In this document: piece after piece, positions 1 through 6,761 of the stretch
Layout: each line of letters opens with the position of its first letter
How positions within the stretch are numbered: position 1 is the first letter of the stretch
Assembly (NCBI GenBank): GCA_938041275.1
Contig: CALISH010000097.1
Coordinates: 1 to 16,930 of the forward strand
Reading direction: 5' to 3'
Origin: an uncultured Solobacterium sp.
GTDB taxonomy: Bacteria; Bacillota_I; Bacilli_A; Erysipelotrichales; Erysipelotrichaceae
Length of the DNA stretch: 16,930 bases
The notes under the pieces: generated by a model
The model's database searches: none
Told to the model about the DNA's origin: nothing
What the model saw: the letters and a program-made list of their open reading frames with translations, nothing else
Translations under genes and position numbers: made by a program

Positions 1-1092
1 TTCCTTCATATGTTCGTAGAACTTACGGAAGTTACCTGTACCGTGGATTGCGGCAACATGTAATACTTTATCACCGATTTGTACATCTGCTTCACGACTA
101 TTTTCAAAACCACGAATCGCATCAAAGCGAATCAAGTTAGCAGGTACTTCATCCTTTGTAACAAACTTATATGCGGAACGCATTGCAGATTCCATAACAC
201 CACCAGTATTGGCAAAGATAATTCCTCCACCAGATGCTTCACCCATCAATGGATCAAACTTACCATCTTCAAGATTAGCGAAATCTAATTCAGCCTCACG
301 AATCCAACGTGCAAGTTCACGCACTGTAATGCTGTAGTCTGAATCACGCATTTCTTCTTCATTCCAATATCCTGCAGATGAATTCATTTCTGGACGACGA
401 ATTTCTGCTTTCTTAGCTGTACATGGCGTTACACATACAGAAACAATCTTATTAGGATCAATATTGTTCTTCTTAGCAAAGTAAGTCTTCTCTGTTGCGG
501 CTTGCATAGCGATTGGACTCTTTGCAGTTGAAAGATGTGGAATTAATTCTGGGTAGAATGTTTCCGCAAATTTAACCCAAGCTGGGCAGCAGCTTGTATA
601 TTGAGGTAATTGGCCATTACCATTGATTACTCTTTCAATTAACTCAGAAGCTTCTTCCATAATGGTCATATCTGCTCCAAAGTTTGTATCTAGTACGTAG
701 TCACCACCAAGCTTACGTAAAGCTGTGATCATCTTTCCTTGTACGAATGTTCCGGCAGGCATACCAAATTCTTCACCAAGTCCTACACGTACTGCTGGTG
801 CAGTCTGGAATACAACAACCTTTTCAAGATCTTGAATCGCAGCCTTTACACCATCTAATTCTGAACGTTCATTTAAACTGTCAAATGGGCAAGATACTAC
901 ACATTGACCACAATTGATACAGATTGGGACATCTCCGTTTGTAGTCAAGTCATAATAGTCAAATACACCGGCATCGATGGCACAAGCACGTCTACACAAT
1001 GTACAATTCTTACATTTTGATAAATCCTGGACAATAGAAATATTGTCGTCAGCTATCGGCACTCTCTTATCTAAAAACTGATACTTACTCAT
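1..1092 (-). CDS. [FeFe] hydrogenase, N-terminal 364 residues (cut by window start)
   Basis: This is an iron-only hydrogenase, which in fermenters usually disposes of electrons from reduced ferredoxin as H2 in the cytoplasm. Two ferredoxin-type [4Fe-4S] motifs lie at the N-terminus (CxxCxxCxxxC at residues 27-37 and 58-68, the second followed by P). The H-cluster domain then shows TSCCPAW (166-172, with Cys168 the expected proton relay and Cys169 a cluster ligand), TPCTAKKAE (222-230, ligand Cys224) and a GGIIFANTGGVMESAMR stretch (289-305). The last motif, with the two final cysteines, lies beyond the window. The short two-cluster N-terminus and Thr222 in place of the usual Met before PC suggest a short monomeric type, possibly group B, rather than the long clostridial CpI type (inference). 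The ATG start has GAGGAGAG 6 nt upstream. Family call is firm; subgroup and electron partner are not. Confidence 0.93.
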   Translation of the reverse strand, partial: MSKYQFLDKRVPIADDNISIVQDLSKCKNCTLCRRACAIDAGVFDYYDLTTNGDVPICINCGQCVVSCPFDSLNERSELDGVKAAIQDLEKVVVFQTAPAVRVGLGEEFGMPAGTFVQGKMITALRKLGGDYVLDTNFGADMTIMEEASELIERVINGNGQLPQYTSCCPAWVKFAETFYPELIPHLSTAKSPIAMQAATEKTYFAKKNNIDPNKIVSVCVTPCTAKKAEIRRPEMNSSAGYWNEEEMRDSDYSITVRELARWIREAELDFANLEDGKFDPLMGEASGGGIIFANTGGVMESAMRSAYKFVTKDEVPANLIRFDAIRGFENSREADVQIGDKVLHVAAIHGTGNFRKFYEHMKE

Positions 1093-1120
1093 GAATTTCT
1101 CTCCTCTATCCACACTTTTG

Positions 1121-1149
1121 AATTTACCATTATTTAGCGAAAAAAACAA
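1121..1149 (-). promoter_or_regulatory. possible promoter of the hydrogenase gene
   Basis: On the minus strand TTGTTT (1144-1149) and TAAATT (1121-1126) are separated by 17 bp and lie about 30 nt upstream of the hydrogenase start. Both hexamers match the sigma-A consensus poorly, so this is a weak candidate. Confidence 0.3.
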
Positions 1150-1194
1150 TTCTAAGCGCAGTAATTCATACCCATGCTATACAGCTTTTGCGGT

Positions 1195-1223
1195 TTAACA
1201 TTTTAATAAATTCAGTCTATAAT
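1195..1223 (+). promoter_or_regulatory. sigma-A promoter of the phosphatase/three-component operon
   Basis: TTAACA (-35, 1195-1200) and a perfect TATAAT (-10, 1218-1223) are separated by exactly 17 bp. The -10 lies 23 nt before the ATG of the histidine phosphatase, whose ribosome binding site AGGAG is at 1236-1240. No other good promoter is visible before 5269, so this one probably drives all four genes to 5232. Confidence 0.75.
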
Positions 1224-1246
1224 GAACTTAAAATTAGGAGTTCATT

Positions 1247-1876
1247 ATGAAGACAATTTACTACTATTATGTTCGTCATGGAGAGACCGTATTTAATTTG
1301 GAAAACCGCATGCAAGGTATAACAGACTCTCCATTAACTTCCAAAGGAATAGAACAGATTTTGCAAACAACGGAAGCTTTAAGAAATCTGTCTTTTAATT
1401 CTGCATATACATCCCCTTTGCCAAGAACAATTCAAACCGCAAAACTAATTCTAGAGCCTCATCACATGCATGCAAAAATCTTCGACTCATTACGTGAATT
1501 TAGTTATGGGTCATGGGATGGAAATATTAAAAACGAGAGTGACCCAGAATATCAATATCGTTTTTCAAATGATTTATTTGATGATTTAGGTGGCGAAAAT
1601 CCAACAATGATTCAACAGCGTATTCAAAAAGCTTTTAGTGAGTTACGCAAATTGAGTCACGATCAAGATAAAGTTCTTCTTGTTTCTCATGGAGCATACT
1701 TTAGACATCTATTATTTAGCCTTATGAAAGAGAATATTCCTGATGAACTTCTTCATCGTGAATGTTTAATTGGAAATGGTGGAATTGCTGTTTTTAAGGA
1801 TGAAGATGGAAGCTTCTCACTAGTCGAGGGTCCACTAAGCCAAGCGGAGTATATGAATCGACATGCTAATGATTAA
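1247..1876 (+). CDS. histidine phosphatase family protein (phosphoglycerate mutase-like)
   Basis: A 209-residue cytoplasmic member of the histidine phosphatase superfamily branch 1. The phosphate-accepting motif RHGET is at 10-14 (His11), an Arg of the phosphate pocket is in SPLPRT (Arg60), the likely proton donor is Glu84 in LREFSYGSWDG, and the second catalytic His is His148 in VSHGAY. The length is that of GpmB/CobC/PhoE-like phosphatases, not of glycolytic dPGM (about 230-250 residues), so a broad or specialised phosphatase is more likely than the mutase. AGGAG lies 6 nt before ATG. Its end overlaps the start of the sensory substrate-binding protein by 14 nt, so the two are co-transcribed and probably translationally coupled. 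This suggests a role with the imported or sensed phosphorylated ligand, for example its dephosphorylation. That link is inference; substrate unknown. Confidence 0.9.
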   Translation: MKTIYYYYVRHGETVFNLENRMQGITDSPLTSKGIEQILQTTEALRNLSFNSAYTSPLPRTIQTAKLILEPHHMHAKIFDSLREFSYGSWDGNIKNESDPEYQYRFSNDLFDDLGGENPTMIQQRIQKAFSELRKLSHDQDKVLLVSHGAYFRHLLFSLMKENIPDELLHRECLIGNGGIAVFKDEDGSFSLVEGPLSQAEYMNRHAND

Positions 1877-2855
1877 TCCAAAAATACTTGCATGCATTCT
1901 ATCATTTTCTCTATTGTCCGGTTGCACGCATTTTACAAAACATGATGCAAATCCGATTCCACCAACAAATAGACTCATTGTCTTTACAAGTCATAAGTCC
2001 GAAGTATACGCACCAATTATCAAGGAATTTGAATTACGAACAGGTATCAGTGTTGAAGTACAAGCTGGTGGCACTACAGAAATGCTCGAGAAAATAAAAA
2101 ATGGAGAAGATGCAGATGTCATGTTTGGTGGCGATGTTCAAAACTATACATACTATCAAGACTATATCGAACCTTATGTCGCGAGTGAAAGCTCATCTCT
2201 TGATTTTCGATATTTAGAACATCATGATAGCTACACCCTCTTCTCCCAACTACCGCTTGTCTTTATCTACAATAATAAGTTAGTCAATAAACAACGAGCT
2301 CCACAAAAATGGTCTGATTTTTGTGATGAATCTTGGAAAGGAAAAATATCATTTGCCGATCCACACACTTCAGGTACGAGCATCTCTATCTTAAATGCGT
2401 TCATGACATTGAATGACCCGACATACATTGATAAATTTTATCAACAGTTAGATGGTCATGTTGCCAGCGGAAGTGGAGAAGTCATCCGAGAAGTGAGTAC
2501 AGGAACACGATTGATTGGAATTACCTTAGAAGAAACCGCAAAAAAGGCAATGTTAACAGATTCAAACATTACAATGGTTTATCCTGATTACCTCTTCGTT
2601 ATATCCGATGGTAGTTTTCTTGTGAAAAATGCAAAGAATAAAGATAACGCACAGAAATTTATTGATTTTACAATCAGTAAAGATGCACAACAATTCCTAT
2701 CATCTGCAATGTATCGACGTAGTGTAAGACAAGATATCAATCAACTCACGGCACTAACTGATCTCGCAGATTACCAAAATCTCGTGCCATGGTCAAATTT
2801 TAGGCAGGAGGAAATACTACAATTATGGGACATTTCTACGAAAATAAACAAATAG
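1863..2855 (+). CDS. AfuA/HptA-like extracellular substrate-binding lipoprotein (sensory component)
   Basis: A 330-residue lipoprotein of the type 2 periplasmic-binding fold (Fe3+/sugar-phosphate/AEP-binding group). The signal peptide ends in the lipobox LLSGC, with Cys21 to be lipidated, so it is anchored outside the membrane. Typical fold motifs are GGTTEMLEKI (69-78), DADVMFGG (83-90), a FADPHTSGTS stretch and a GSGEVIREV stretch. AfuA binds hexose phosphates and HptA senses glucose-6-phosphate. In those and PgtC systems the gene sits beside a kinase and regulator, as here, so it probably presents ligand to the kinase rather than feeding a permease. The start overlaps the phosphatase; ATG at 1869 is an alternative start. 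GGAG at 1846-1849 is rather far from either. Its end overlaps the kinase gene by 31 nt. The ligand is inferred. Confidence 0.85.
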   Translation: MLMINPKILACILSFSLLSGCTHFTKHDANPIPPTNRLIVFTSHKSEVYAPIIKEFELRTGISVEVQAGGTTEMLEKIKNGEDADVMFGGDVQNYTYYQDYIEPYVASESSSLDFRYLEHHDSYTLFSQLPLVFIYNNKLVNKQRAPQKWSDFCDESWKGKISFADPHTSGTSISILNAFMTLNDPTYIDKFYQQLDGHVASGSGEVIREVSTGTRLIGITLEETAKKAMLTDSNITMVYPDYLFVISDGSFLVKNAKNKDNAQKFIDFTISKDAQQFLSSAMYRRSVRQDINQLTALTDLADYQNLVPWSNFRQEEILQLWDISTKINK

Positions 2856-4519
2856 AGAAAAGTCAGTCTGTTCGTATTCGACTACTTAATCGTTTCATTG
2901 CAATTTCGGTTGTACCAATTGTACTATGTGGTTTTTGTTTGATTTTCTTGTTTCAAGCTATGACATTCAATACATATGAAACTACTGTAAAAAAAGAGAC
3001 AAAAGAAATTAGTACCAGCTTTCAATCATTTTTAGATGGAATTGATAAAACACTTTCTACATTATCAGCACACCAAGAATTTCTAAGTTCATCAGATAGT
3101 GAATCCATATATAATACGCTTTATCAGTTAACCAACCCCTATCGAAATTACGCAACATTTTCTATTTATGATCAAAATGGTACTTGTATGTATGCAACAT
3201 GTGAACTTGCAAACCGTCCTACTTACTGGGGAATCTTACATACATTAGATAATTCTTCGGAAGAAATCACAAAACAAGTTGATAGCGAAAATAATCAAAT
3301 CGTTTTAAATATCGCAACAAAAATTCAAACCGATAACAAAACAATTGGTTATATCGTCGCATCGATTCACAACCAAGATTTCGCATATCTATTTAGTAAT
3401 CAACTATCGAATGATGAAGGGTTTGGAATTGTTAGTAAAGAGAATGAACCTGTTTATATAAATTCTGTCTTATCGACTTCTGGTGTTTTTGATAAATTAC
3501 ATTATGCATGGATTTCTAATTCGAAGAATGATGATTATTTCAACGATTACTACATCACAATCCAAAATATTGAAAATACTGGTTTCAAACAGATTATCAT
3601 TCATCCAAAAGTACTCAGTTCATCCACAATCAATCGAATGTATATGATGGTAGGCCTTCTTGCCGTGCTGAGTTTTATCGTTTGTATTATTGTTGCCCAA
3701 AAGACAACCACTTCATTTACACAACCGATTAACCAGATGAATCAAGCAATGAAGCAAGTACAAGAAGGAAAGCTAGATACATCAATTCCTGTATTACACA
3801 ATGATGAATTTGGAGTCTTATCTCAAAATTTCAATATTATGACACAAGAGCTTTCTAACTTCTTAGAACAAAAGATAGAAACACAAAGAAAATTAGCCGA
3901 TATCCAAATCGCGATGATGCAAGCACAGCTCAACCCCCACTTTCTATATAACACATTGGATACAATCAAGTGGATGGCAAAAAGTGCTAAAGTCGAACCA
4001 ATTTCTCAGCTTTCACAAAAACTTGCACGCATATTAAGAACTTCTATCGTGAAAGAACAGTTCATAACAATCGAAGAAGAGTTTCAGATTTGTTCCGATT
4101 ATGGAGAAATTCAAAATATTCGCTTCCAAGGAAAATATCAATTCCTATTCGATTGTCCAAAGGAGCTATTATCCTATAAGATTCCTAAGCTGATTATTCA
4201 ACCATTAGTAGAGAATGCAATTATTCATGGTTTACGTATGAAAGAGACTGGCGTCATCCAAGTATATGCATGCAAACAAAATGACGCAATCATCTTATCT
4301 ATACAAGATAATGGTGTTGGAATTGATGACGAAATGATGCATCTAATTAACACGCATCAATGGAATCAAATTGATGGTCACATCGGTATGTATAACGTTG
4401 ATTCTATCTTACGTTTACACTATGGTGTAAATTCTGGCCTGCACGCACAGCGCCTTGAAGAAGGCGGAACTTTAATACAGATAACACTGCCATATAAGGA
4501 GGAGCTATGTACAAAGTAA
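2825..4519 (+). CDS. YesM/HptS-type sensor histidine kinase
   Basis: A 564-residue membrane kinase. TM1 (about 23-44) and TM2 (about 273-292) flank an extracellular sensor domain of roughly 225 residues. A HAMP linker follows (about 293-345), then the His_kinase domain with phospho-acceptor His372 in LNPHFLYNTLD, and the HATPase_c domain with N-box PLVENAIIHG (460-469), DNGVGI (495-500) and HIGMYNV (519-525). This arrangement is that of the YesM/LytS-like class that works with AraC-type regulators. The sensor domain probably reads the neighbouring substrate-binding lipoprotein, as in HptARS (inference). AGGAGG at 2806-2811 precedes the ATG by 13 nt, a long spacing. The gene overlaps the upstream one by 31 nt and the regulator by 13 nt, which suggests coupled, stoichiometric synthesis. 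Confidence 0.93.
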   Translation: MGHFYENKQIEKSQSVRIRLLNRFIAISVVPIVLCGFCLIFLFQAMTFNTYETTVKKETKEISTSFQSFLDGIDKTLSTLSAHQEFLSSSDSESIYNTLYQLTNPYRNYATFSIYDQNGTCMYATCELANRPTYWGILHTLDNSSEEITKQVDSENNQIVLNIATKIQTDNKTIGYIVASIHNQDFAYLFSNQLSNDEGFGIVSKENEPVYINSVLSTSGVFDKLHYAWISNSKNDDYFNDYYITIQNIENTGFKQIIIHPKVLSSSTINRMYMMVGLLAVLSFIVCIIVAQKTTTSFTQPINQMNQAMKQVQEGKLDTSIPVLHNDEFGVLSQNFNIMTQELSNFLEQKIETQRKLADIQIAMMQAQLNPHFLYNTLDTIKWMAKSAKVEPISQLSQKLARILRTSIVKEQFITIEEEFQICSDYGEIQNIRFQGKYQFLFDCPKELLSYKIPKLIIQPLVENAIIHGLRMKETGVIQVYACKQNDAIILSIQDNGVGIDDEMMHLINTHQWNQIDGHIGMYNVDSILRLHYGVNSGLHAQRLEEGGTLIQITLPYKEELCTK

Positions 4520-5232
4520 TGATTGTGGATGATGAACTATTTGCTAGAGAAGGAATGGTTCATGATATCAATTGGGAATCACTTGATTTTACAGTCTGCG
4601 CAGTTGCTAAAGATGGTCTGCAAGCACTCGAAAAATATCAAGAAACATCACCTGATTTAATTATTTCTGATATCAATATGCCAATGTGCAATGGTATAGA
4701 AATGTTACAGCGATTACGTGATCAAGGTAGTGATGTTCAAATCATCTTCCTAACAGCATATAGTGAGTTCGATTATGCGCGTGATGCATTACGATTATAT
4801 GCTGCAGACTACATCTTAAAACCATTCGAGGATGGAACCATCGAAACAAGCGTACAAAAGATTATCCCTAAACTTACTAAGACAAAAACTCCACAAGCAA
4901 TCAACGACACAAATCGTTATGTTAAAAAAGCAATTGAATACATCGAACAAAATTATGCTAACCCTACTTTATCCATCTATGATATAGCAACTTATTTAGA
5001 AATCAGTGAGGGTCATATCTCGCGTCTATTCCATAAAGAAACTAACTATACCCTTGCTGGATATATTACAAGTATACGATTAGAGAATGCTAAGAAACTA
5101 CTTTGTAAGAATAACTATAGAATCAGCGAAGCTGCTGAACAAACTGGTTATACATCTGTCGCTTACTTCTCTTCCCTTTTCAAAAAGCGTTATGGACTAA
5201 CACCTAGCGAATATCAAAATCAAAATCTCTAA
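4507..5232 (+). CDS. YesN/HptR-type response regulator, receiver plus AraC HTH
   Basis: A 241-residue transcription factor. The receiver domain (about 1-120) has the acidic pair Asp8-Asp9, phospho-acceptor Asp55 in ISDINMP, Thr83 and Lys105. The AraC/XylS double helix-turn-helix spans about 137-238, with the family ending GYTSVAYFSSLFKKRYGLTP. The linker is very short compared with long YesN proteins, which matches HptR-sized regulators. AAGGAGG lies 4 nt before the ATG, and the gene overlaps the kinase by 13 nt. Kinase and regulator are clearly a cognate pair. The obvious target is the promoter of the ABC importer that begins 97 nt downstream; this is inference from position and from the related systems. 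Confidence 0.93.
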   Translation: MYKVMIVDDELFAREGMVHDINWESLDFTVCAVAKDGLQALEKYQETSPDLIISDINMPMCNGIEMLQRLRDQGSDVQIIFLTAYSEFDYARDALRLYAADYILKPFEDGTIETSVQKIIPKLTKTKTPQAINDTNRYVKKAIEYIEQNYANPTLSIYDIATYLEISEGHISRLFHKETNYTLAGYITSIRLENAKKLLCKNNYRISEAAEQTGYTSVAYFSSLFKKRYGLTPSEYQNQNL

Positions 5233-5236
5233 TATC

Positions 5237-5274
5237 AGAAATTTAAAAAAAATATCATTTTTCTAGAATTTAAA
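5237..5274 (+). repeat. direct repeat, candidate regulator-binding half-sites
   Basis: AGAAATTTAAA (5237-5247) and AGAATTTAAA (5265-5274) are near-identical direct repeats about 28 bp apart, just upstream of and touching the -35 region of the importer promoter. AraC-family regulators often bind tandem direct half-sites beside the -35. The region is very AT-rich, so chance similarity is possible. Confidence 0.3.
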
Positions 5275-5297
5275 GCGCTTACATTCTCTCTTATAAT
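5269..5297 (+). promoter_or_regulatory. promoter of the ABC importer operon
   Basis: A perfect TATAAT (5292-5297) lies 17 bp after TTTAAA (5269-5274), a poor -35. A strong -10 with a weak -35 fits a promoter that needs an activator, presumably the adjacent AraC-type regulator (inference). The -10 ends 32 nt before the ATG of the substrate-binding protein. Confidence 0.6.
5270..5283 (-). promoter_or_regulatory. cre operator (CcpA catabolite repression site)
   Basis: Read on the minus strand the site is TGTAAGCGCTTTAA. It matches the Bacillus cre consensus TGWAARCGYTWNCW at all but one position (A for C at position 13). It overlaps the -35 and spacer of the importer promoter, where bound CcpA would block transcription, so importer expression is expected to fall when a preferred sugar is present. 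Confidence 0.7.
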
Positions 5298-5329
5298 ATG
5301 AATAGATTTATTCATCAGGAGGGAAAATA

Positions 5330-6691
5330 ATGAGTAAGCGTTTTTTATCATCAGTACTTTCTGTAGTACTGGCCGCATCATTGGTTGGATGCGGAGGAAA
5401 AGGAACTAACACCTCTTCCACAAACGATACAGCCAATCAGTCTGAAATAGACAAAATTATCGCAGAAGCACAGACAATGTCACTCGAAGAGCTTGGAAAG
5501 AAAGCAATCGAAGAATCAAACGGCAAGACATTCTTCGGCTTAGGTAACTCTAGCCGCGGTAAGTCCGCACTGCCATTATTCATCGAATACTTACAGACAA
5601 TTGATCCTAGTTACAAATTAGATTTCGAATGGCAACAGCCAAAGAACAATAAGATTTTCGAGCAGTTACAAGCTGACTCCTTAAAGGATCAAGGAACATT
5701 CGCAATGACTTTGATTCAGGATGGTAACCAGATCGAATCAAAGATGAATCAAACCGGTGTCCTAAAAACATTCATTCCAAAGGAATGGGCATACGCAAAT
5801 GGTGTAAAAGCTAGTGACTACAAAGGATTCCTACCATTACAAACACTTAATAAAGTATTTATGTACAACTCCACAGGCACTAAGAAATTTACAAACTGCT
5901 GGGATTTCGTACGTAAGGATACACATCCACTATTCATGGATATCGACTCAGAAATCGTCGGCAAGAATTTCTTGTATATGTTGACACAAGATAAATATGC
6001 AACTGAATTAAAGGATGCCTTCGATAAGCTACCAGCTGACGCAAAAGCGGAATTCCAACCAACAATTGATGAAGTTGCGAAAGATGCTGAAAGCTTTAAC
6101 TTAGGTGAAAATGGTAAATATGCTCTAGCTTGGATCAAGCTTTGGGTAAATGGATACAATGCGCAAACAGATGATGGACCAATTTGTACAACCCTAACAT
6201 CCGCATCTGCAACTGACCAATGTGGATTATTGGTTTACTCTAAGTTACGTTCAATCGAAGAATCTTCAGAAACTTCTGTAAATAACATTAAGGTTGCTGC
6301 ATATGAAGATGGATATCAAGGAATTGGTGGATTTGGATATTGCCATTACCTATTCTTAACAAAGAATAGCCCACTTCCATGGACAGCTGCTGCATTTATC
6401 GCATACATGACATGTACAGAAAAAGGCTTCAGTGCTTGGGGCAAAGATATGGGTGGTTACTCCTCAAATCCAGATGTTATGACAGCAACAGAAAAGACAT
6501 TCAATCATGCACAAGGTGGATATGTTGATGGTGTAGATAAGTTCCCATCTAAGGATGACCGTGGATATGATTGGTGGACAACAAAAGGTCATCTCGTATT
6601 AGAAGATCCTGAATACTGTGCTTCAGTAGCATTCACTGTTGGTTCTTGGATTGAAACACTAGACAAATTTAACGGTAATACTTCTAAATAA
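5330..6691 (+). CDS. ABC importer substrate-binding lipoprotein
   Basis: A 453-residue lipoprotein with a lysine/arginine-containing start, a hydrophobic stretch and the lipobox LVGC (Cys21), followed by a Gly/Ser/Thr/Asn-rich linker, so the mature protein is tethered outside the membrane. It is the first gene of the importer operon and should bring the solute to the permease. It is about 100 residues longer than AfuA or FbpA and lacks their obvious GGTTE-type motifs; it is rich in aromatic residues (Trp, Tyr, Phe), which could suit a sugar-like ligand. AGGAGGG lies 6 nt before ATG. A hairpin after the stop separates it from the permease, a layout that often makes the binding protein more abundant than the membrane parts. 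Role firm from signal peptide and context; ligand unknown, a phosphorylated compound being inferred from the adjacent sensor. Confidence 0.85.
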   Translation: MSKRFLSSVLSVVLAASLVGCGGKGTNTSSTNDTANQSEIDKIIAEAQTMSLEELGKKAIEESNGKTFFGLGNSSRGKSALPLFIEYLQTIDPSYKLDFEWQQPKNNKIFEQLQADSLKDQGTFAMTLIQDGNQIESKMNQTGVLKTFIPKEWAYANGVKASDYKGFLPLQTLNKVFMYNSTGTKKFTNCWDFVRKDTHPLFMDIDSEIVGKNFLYMLTQDKYATELKDAFDKLPADAKAEFQPTIDEVAKDAESFNLGENGKYALAWIKLWVNGYNAQTDDGPICTTLTSASATDQCGLLVYSKLRSIEESSETSVNNIKVAAYEDGYQGIGGFGYCHYLFLTKNSPLPWTAAAFIAYMTCTEKGFSAWGKDMGGYSSNPDVMTATEKTFNHAQGGYVDGVDKFPSKDDRGYDWWTTKGHLVLEDPEYCASVAFTVGSWIETLDKFNGNTSK

Positions 6692-6707
6692 ACACACAGT
6701 TATCATG

Positions 6708-6746
6708 AGGCACCCTACGTGGTAGTTGGGTGCCTTCCATTTTTTT
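6708..6746 (+). terminator. intra-operon hairpin (partial terminator or mRNA-stabilising stem)
   Basis: AGGCACCC (6708-6715) and GGGTGCCT (6728-6735) form a perfect 8-bp GC-rich stem with a 12-nt loop, followed after 4 nt by seven T. It lies between the binding-protein gene and the permease. The gap between stem and T-run suggests incomplete termination, or protection of the upstream mRNA end. Confidence 0.6.
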
Positions 6747-6761
6747 GAAAGGAGACACATC

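Noticed and set aside
1150..1165. Second cre-like sequence near 1154 (TAAGCGCAG)
   Set aside because: Only the central core resembles cre; the right half does not match the consensus.
6726..6761. Upstream TTG at 6726 as permease start
   Set aside because: It lies in the arm of the intra-operon hairpin and has no ribosome binding site, whereas TTG 6762 has AAAGGAG 7 nt upstream.
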